Assembly: GCA_002841655.1 (NCBI GenBank)
Contig: PHAH01000030.1
Coordinates: 1-8,216 of the forward strand
Length of the DNA: 8,216 nucleotides
Direction: 5' to 3'
Origin: Candidatus Falkowbacteria bacterium HGW-Falkowbacteria-2
GTDB taxonomy: Bacteria > Patescibacteriota > Patescibacteriia > Patescibacteriales > UBA12465
A model generated the notes under the pieces. The model made no database searches. It was given only the letters and a program-made list of their open reading frames with translations, and was not told the DNA's origin. The position numbers and the translations under genes were made by a program. Of this stretch, positions 4,271 through 8,216 are shown one piece after another (within the stretch, counting starts at the first letter, position 1; every line of letters begins with the position of its first letter).

Positions 4271-6778
4271 TTAATCGAGGTATTCTTTTAGGTATTGCCC
4301 GGTGATGCTATTTGGATTTGAAACAATTTGTTCTGGCGTCCCAGCGGCTACTAATTTGCCCCCTTTTTCGCCGCCATCAGGACCGAGATCTAATATATAG
4401 TCCATTGATTTCAACATATGAAGGTTGTGTTCGATCACAAGCACTGAATTACCCTTCTCTACTAACTTATTTAACACATCAAGCAGCATAGCGATGTCAT
4501 AGTAGTGTAAGCCCGTTGTTGGTTCATCAAGTAAATACAGTGTCCGCTTTCCCAGTGTATGCGTCAATTCTTTTCCGATTTTTACTCTCTGCGCTTCCCC
4601 ACCGGATAGGGTGGTAGCTGATTGACCTAATTTGAGATATCCAAGCCCAACTGACTGCAAGACTTTTAACTTATCACTAATATAATAATTTTCTTCAAAT
4701 AACTCAACACCTTCATCAATCGTCATTTCTAACACATCGGCAATACTTTTCCCCTTATACTTCACCTGCAGAGTTTCGCGATTAAAACGACGACCGCGAC
4801 AAACTTCACATTCAACTAGTACTGGGGGAAGGAAATGCATTTCAATAAGATTTGAGCCTGCACCCTCGCAAGCTTCACAACGACCGCCGGGTCGGTTAAA
4901 GGAAAAGCGGGAAATACTGTATGCTCGCTCTTTGGCCTCAGGCAAAGAGGCAAAGAAGTCGCGGATAGGTGTAAATATGCCGGTATAGGTTGCCGGATTG
5001 GATCTAGGTGTACGACCGATGGGTGATTGGTTGATAACAACAATCTTGCTTACATACTCAGCCCCCTTGATATCGTCTACGTTTTGGAGGCGAGAGCGTT
5101 TGCCGGGGTTGTTTTTTATATACGACAAGTTTTTATACAATACATCATAAAGTAATGAAGACTTCCCGGAACCAGAAACACCACTGATTCCAATCAGGCG
5201 ACCGAGTGGAATTTCGGCCTTTACGTTTCTAAGATTATTGCTTCTTGCGCCGACAATCTTTAAACTACCATGATTTTGTGATCGTCGTTTGTCCGGTAGT
5301 TCAATTTTTTTGTGCCCTGCGAGATATTGCAGGGTAAGGGACTGGCTTCCCGGCTTCTTTATTTCGGCATCAAGTAGTTTCTTGGTTTCTCCTTGAGCCT
5401 CTACTTCCCCGACATGAACACCGGCAAGTGGCCCTAAATCAACTAAATAATCAGAAGCCAAAATTGTCCTCTCGTCATGTTCGACGATAATGACGGTATT
5501 ATTTTTGTCTCTTAATGTTTCTAGGGTCTTTATTAGTCTATCCGTATCTCGCTCGTGTAGGCCGATTGTTGGTTCGTCGAGTACGTATAAGGTGCGTGAG
5601 AGCTGTGAGCCAATTTGTGAGGACAGACGAATGCGTTGCGCTTCGCCGCCAGACAAAGTTTCTGCCTCACGATCTAGGGAGAGATAGTTTAAGCCGACTT
5701 TGTTTAAAAATTCTAAACGATTAATGATTTGGGTAAGAACATTATCTGCTATCGTCATCTGGCGTTTATTCATTTTTTGATAAAAGCTCCAAAAGAAATC
5801 ATAAGCCTTATCAATACTTAAGTGACTTGTTTCGGCAATATTCTTCTTATCAATTCTCACTGACAGCGATTCTGGTCTTAGACGAGTACCATTGCACTCC
5901 GGGCAGATTTTGTCGGCATGATAACCGATTTTCCCTAATCCCGAGCATTGCGGACAAGCGCCATGAGGTGAGTTGAATGAAAACAAACGCGGCTCTACTT
6001 CGGGAAACGAAAAGTTATCAATAGGACAAGTCCAGTTGGCAGATAACAAAAATTCTTGTTTTTTGAAAATAACGGTCACTAGTCCGTTGCTATACTGCAT
6101 GGCACTTTCAACGGCTTCAAATAAACGGCCTTCGTCGGTGAGCATTACTTTATCAATGACAATATCGATGTTGTGCTTCTTCTTGGCGTTTAGCTTGATA
6201 CTGTCACGCAGATTTCTTATCTCACCATCAATACGAGCCTCTGAGTATCCCATGGAGAGATTGTCGTATAGCAGTTGATAGTATTCTCCCTTGCGATCAC
6301 GGACTACGGGGCTAAGGATAGTGACATATTCTTCCTTGAACTCCTTGCCGCGATTAATAATGATATCAATCATCTCCTCGAGAGTGAGCTTATCAATCTT
6401 TGTTCCGCACTCAGGACAAAATACTTCACCTACGCGGGCATAGAGAACGCGTAGATAGTCGTGGACTTCGGTTAGAGTGCCAACGGTTGAGCGCGGGTTG
6501 TGTGACAATGCTTTTTGATCAATCGAAATAGCTGGCGCCAATCCTATGATTTCATCCACATCGGCTGGTTTTTTCTGTCCGAGAAACTGTCTCATATATG
6601 GAGACAAGGACTCAATATATTGACGCTGGCCTTCAGCAAATATGGTATCAAAAGCCAAGGACGACTTTCCGGATCCGGAAACGCCTGTAATTACCGACAA
6701 AGAATTGTGCGGAATTTCCAGGTTAATGTTTTTTAAGTTGTGCATCCTTGCTCCCCGGATAATAATCTTATCTTGCAT
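4271..6778 (-). CDS. uvrA: UvrA, damage-recognition ATPase of nucleotide excision repair, compact form without the insertion domain
   Basis: Dimeric ABC ATPase that scans DNA for bulky lesions and loads UvrB. Both ATPase modules are complete: Walker A GVSGSGKS at 32-39 and 533-540, signatures LSGGEAQR at 375-382 and 724-731, Walker B LYVLDEP at 397-403 and LYLLDEP at 747-753, and switch histidines H434 and H784. The UvrB-binding domain (about 120-245) is present. The C-terminal zinc module has C634, C637, C657 and C660. At 835 residues it is about 105 shorter than the usual 940: only about 9 residues join GLG (280-282) to the next CPEC (292-295), where other UvrAs have about 110. This gap matches the insertion domain. 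In the first zinc module C251, C275 and C278 are present, but position 254 is Asp. It starts 22 bp after nudix, with no Shine-Dalgarno, and is likely co-transcribed with uvrB. Confidence 0.97.
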   Translation of the reverse strand: MQDKIIIRGARMHNLKNINLEIPHNSLSVITGVSGSGKSSLAFDTIFAEGQRQYIESLSPYMRQFLGQKKPADVDEIIGLAPAISIDQKALSHNPRSTVGTLTEVHDYLRVLYARVGEVFCPECGTKIDKLTLEEMIDIIINRGKEFKEEYVTILSPVVRDRKGEYYQLLYDNLSMGYSEARIDGEIRNLRDSIKLNAKKKHNIDIVIDKVMLTDEGRLFEAVESAMQYSNGLVTVIFKKQEFLLSANWTCPIDNFSFPEVEPRLFSFNSPHGACPQCSGLGKIGYHADKICPECNGTRLRPESLSVRIDKKNIAETSHLSIDKAYDFFWSFYQKMNKRQMTIADNVLTQIINRLEFLNKVGLNYLSLDREAETLSGGEAQRIRLSSQIGSQLSRTLYVLDEPTIGLHERDTDRLIKTLETLRDKNNTVIIVEHDERTILASDYLVDLGPLAGVHVGEVEAQGETKKLLDAEIKKPGSQSLTLQYLAGHKKIELPDKRRSQNHGSLKIVGARSNNLRNVKAEIPLGRLIGISGVSGSGKSSLLYDVLYKNLSYIKNNPGKRSRLQNVDDIKGAEYVSKIVVINQSPIGRTPRSNPATYTGIFTPIRDFFASLPEAKERAYSISRFSFNRPGGRCEACEGAGSNLIEMHFLPPVLVECEVCRGRRFNRETLQVKYKGKSIADVLEMTIDEGVELFEENYYISDKLKVLQSVGLGYLKLGQSATTLSGGEAQRVKIGKELTHTLGKRTLYLLDEPTTGLHYYDIAMLLDVLNKLVEKGNSVLVIEHNLHMLKSMDYILDLGPDGGEKGGKLVAAGTPEQIVSNPNSITGQYLKEYLD

Positions 6779-6800
6779 AGTATGAAATATCTTGTCTGCA

Positions 6801-7229
6801 CTATTTATAAATCTTCCCTAACTTATATCTTTCAATCATTAGGCGAGTCCCTTCAAATAAAGGCTCGGGTAATTTGTTTAAATCAAACCATTCCCAACGT
6901 TCCCATTTTTCCGGCTCCTTGATAGCGGGATTACCACTGGCAGCGCGAGCCAAAAAGCCAATGTTGATGTAGTGCTTACCTTGGTCGAGAGCCCCCAGTT
7001 CGTCGGCAACCGAGGTCAGCTCTAAATCACTGACAATTAGCCCGGTTTCTTCATGAGCTTCACGAATTGCTGCTTGAGTCATTTTTTCGCCAAACTCAAG
7101 ATGCCCGCCCGGAAAGCTCCAGGTGCCGTAACCGTGTTTTGATAGGCGCAGGCCAAGCAGCACTTTTCCCTGCTCATTTTTTACCATCACGCCCACCCCG
7201 ACCTTTGGCCGGTTGTTTTCGTTTTCCAT
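6801..7229 (-). CDS. Nudix hydrolase, NUDT15-like (nucleotide-pool sanitising)
   Basis: Hydrolyses nucleoside di- or triphosphates, often oxidised or modified ones. From the ATG at 7229 it has 142 residues. The Nudix box GX5EX7REUXEEXGU is intact from G42 to L64 (GHLEFGE, then REAHEETGL), with E57, E60 and E61 as metal ligands. The fold begins at KVGVGVMV and ends near LFEGT. KHYINIGF, EPEKWERWEW and the PGGHLEFGE form recall human NUDT15 more than classical MutT, so modified dGTP or similar nucleotides are plausible substrates; this is inference. An upstream in-frame ATG at 7271 would add 14 lysine-rich residues. I prefer 7229 because it sits next to the conserved fold, though even this start overlaps uvrB by 56 bp. 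An AGGAGG (7253-7248) lies 18 nt before 7229, too far to be a normal ribosome site. Likely coupled to uvrB translation. Confidence 0.9.
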   Translation of the reverse strand: MENENNRPKVGVGVMVKNEQGKVLLGLRLSKHGYGTWSFPGGHLEFGEKMTQAAIREAHEETGLIVSDLELTSVADELGALDQGKHYINIGFLARAASGNPAIKEPEKWERWEWFDLNKLPEPLFEGTRLMIERYKLGKIYK

Positions 7230-8216
7230 ATGTTTTTTTATTATTATCCTCCTCTTTTTCGGCCCTTTCATCTTCTAGGCCGAGGAGGCTTTCAATGGTT
7301 TTGATAATAGTTTTAGGGGTGATGCCGTGTTTGGCATTATACTTCAACTGAATATCACGACGACGCCTTGATTCGTTAATGGCGTTTTTCATGGAGTCGG
7401 TGACTTTATCAGCATAGAGAATGATCTTGCCAGACACATTTCGAGCTGCTCGACCCATGATTTGCATTAGTGATGTTTGAGAGCGCAAGAAGCCTTCACG
7501 ATCGGCGTCGAGAATAGCGACTAGTGTGACCTCGGGCAAGTCTAATCCTTCGCGCAGGAGGTTAACACCGATTAAGACATCAAAGACTCCCTCACGGAAG
7601 GCCTTGAGGATGTCCGTGCGCTCAAAGGTTTTGATATCGGAGTGAAGATAATTTGCTTTTAGTCCTTTTTGATTCAAGAAAGCGCTTAAATCTTCGGCTT
7701 GTTTTTTGGTAAGGGTGTTGACGATTACTCTCTCTTGCTTTGCGGCTAAGCGCTCAACTTCTAAAATTACATCATTAATCTGACTATAGTTTTTCTCCTT
7801 ATCAAATACTGGTCTTATTTCAATTTCAGGATCAACTAACCCAGTCGGACGAATAATTTGTTCAACCACTTGTTTGGAATGCTCTCGTTCGTAGTCACCG
7901 GGAGTGGCAGTGGTAAATATCACCTGACCAACGCGACTTTGAAACTCGGTGAATTTGAGTGGTCTATTATCCAAAGCACTGGGCAGGCGCCAGCCGTATT
8001 GTACTAAAACATTCTTTCTCGCTCGATCGCCATTATACATTCCTCTTATCTGCGGCACGGCAATATGAGACTCATCAATAATCGTAAGGAAATCTGGTTT
8101 ACCATCCTTCCAGGGGAAATAGCTAAGCAAAGGATCAGGAGCTTCGCCGGGAAGTTTGCCTGATAAGTGTCTAGAATAGTTTTCAATACCGTGACAGTAG
8201 CCGAGGGTGTGAAGCA
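7174..8216 (-). CDS. uvrB: UvrB helicase-like subunit of nucleotide excision repair, C-terminal part, no UVR domain (partial at right edge)
   Basis: UvrB receives lesion DNA from UvrA, verifies damage and recruits UvrC. The frame runs off the window; 346 residues are visible, starting LHTLGYCHGIENYSR, and the real start is outside (the TTG at 8130 is internal). Seen in visible numbering: DESH at 47-50 (motif II), GMYNGDRARK just after, ATPGDYE at 103-109, LREGLDLPEV at 220-229 (motif V) and QIMGRAARN at 251-259 (motif VI), all typical. HGITP is at 296-300. After it come only about 46 residues of acidic then lysine/arginine/glycine-rich tail ending at TGA (7174-7176). The usual C-terminal UVR helical hairpin (LEFEEAA..RD type), which binds UvrC, is absent. 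I do not see it in another frame downstream either, so this is not a simple frameshift. Confidence 0.96.
   Translation of the reverse strand, partial: LHTLGYCHGIENYSRHLSGKLPGEAPDPLLSYFPWKDGKPDFLTIIDESHIAVPQIRGMYNGDRARKNVLVQYGWRLPSALDNRPLKFTEFQSRVGQVIFTTATPGDYEREHSKQVVEQIIRPTGLVDPEIEIRPVFDKEKNYSQINDVILEVERLAAKQERVIVNTLTKKQAEDLSAFLNQKGLKANYLHSDIKTFERTDILKAFREGVFDVLIGVNLLREGLDLPEVTLVAILDADREGFLRSQTSLMQIMGRAARNVSGKIILYADKVTDSMKNAINESRRRRDIQLKYNAKHGITPKTIIKTIESLLGLEDERAEKEEDNNKKTYGKRKQPAKGRGGRDGKK

Noticed and set aside
4033..4305. Coding-looking plus-strand frame through the small-RNA region (for example LAYKAGATIAPVYL around 4154-4195)
   Set aside because: The frame is broken by TGA at 4057-4059 and TAA at 4138-4140, has no start after the TAA, runs through the terminator into uvrA, and matches no family I can name. 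A decayed gene is possible, but promoter, terminator and helices fit an RNA gene better.
7174..7176. Possible UGA=Gly recoding that would extend UvrB
   Set aside because: Reading through the TGA gives out-of-frame translation of the Nudix gene with no UVR-like sequence. TGA is taken as a true stop.
7230..7271. Nudix start at ATG 7271
   Set aside because: It would add a lysine-rich stretch derived from the uvrB overlap and lie 14 residues ahead of the next Met; ATG 7229 sits next to the conserved fold. It is not excluded.

Overview
The window looks like a piece of a chromosome from a reduced bacterium, most likely Patescibacteria (Candidate Phyla Radiation). The basis is inference: the repair proteins are stripped down (UvrA of 835 aa, UvrC of 390 aa, UvrB without its C-terminal UVR module), no visible start codon has a usable Shine-Dalgarno sequence, and ribosomal genes rplJ-rplL stand alone without rplK-rplA upstream or rpoB downstream. 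UGA is used as a stop (end of uvrB), which argues against the UGA=Gly code of Gracilibacteria and Absconditabacteria. No mobile element, CRISPR array, tRNA or rRNA is visible.

Layout. At the left edge a plus-strand gene, open to the edge, encodes a single-pass membrane protein with a coiled coil and a beta-propeller-like extracytoplasmic part. It converges on rplL at a shared bidirectional terminator (1295-1322). On the minus strand, rplJ (L10) and rplL (L7/L12) are driven by a strong promoter (2481-2508) and preceded by an L10 autoregulatory leader. In that leader an antiterminator helix and an intrinsic terminator compete for the same bases.

From 2515 to the right edge is a DNA-repair island, all minus strand: uvrB (partial, running off the right edge), a NUDT15-like Nudix hydrolase, uvrA, then ogt (a one-domain O6-alkylguanine-DNA methyltransferase) and uvrC. 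uvrB and nudix overlap, nudix and uvrA are 22 bp apart, and ogt and uvrC overlap as TAATG. The cluster covers nucleotide-pool clean-up, direct alkyl reversal and the whole UvrABC excision set.

The Uvr proteins share a pattern of loss. UvrB has no UVR domain and UvrC has a shortened, degenerate UVR region and no helix-hairpin-helix; these are the two modules that normally touch each other. UvrA lacks about 100 residues that correspond to the insertion domain and has Asp in place of one zinc cysteine. Catalytic residues are retained throughout.

Between uvrA and ogt, on the opposite strand, is an unexplained transcription unit. It has a perfect TTGACA-N17-TATAAT promoter (4001-4029), about 200 nt with several strong helices and no usable reading frame, and a strong intrinsic terminator (4240-4269). 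I read it as a structured small RNA of about 235 nt that matches none of the housekeeping RNAs I know. It is the best candidate for something undescribed here. Its promoter overlaps the probable ogt promoter head to head.
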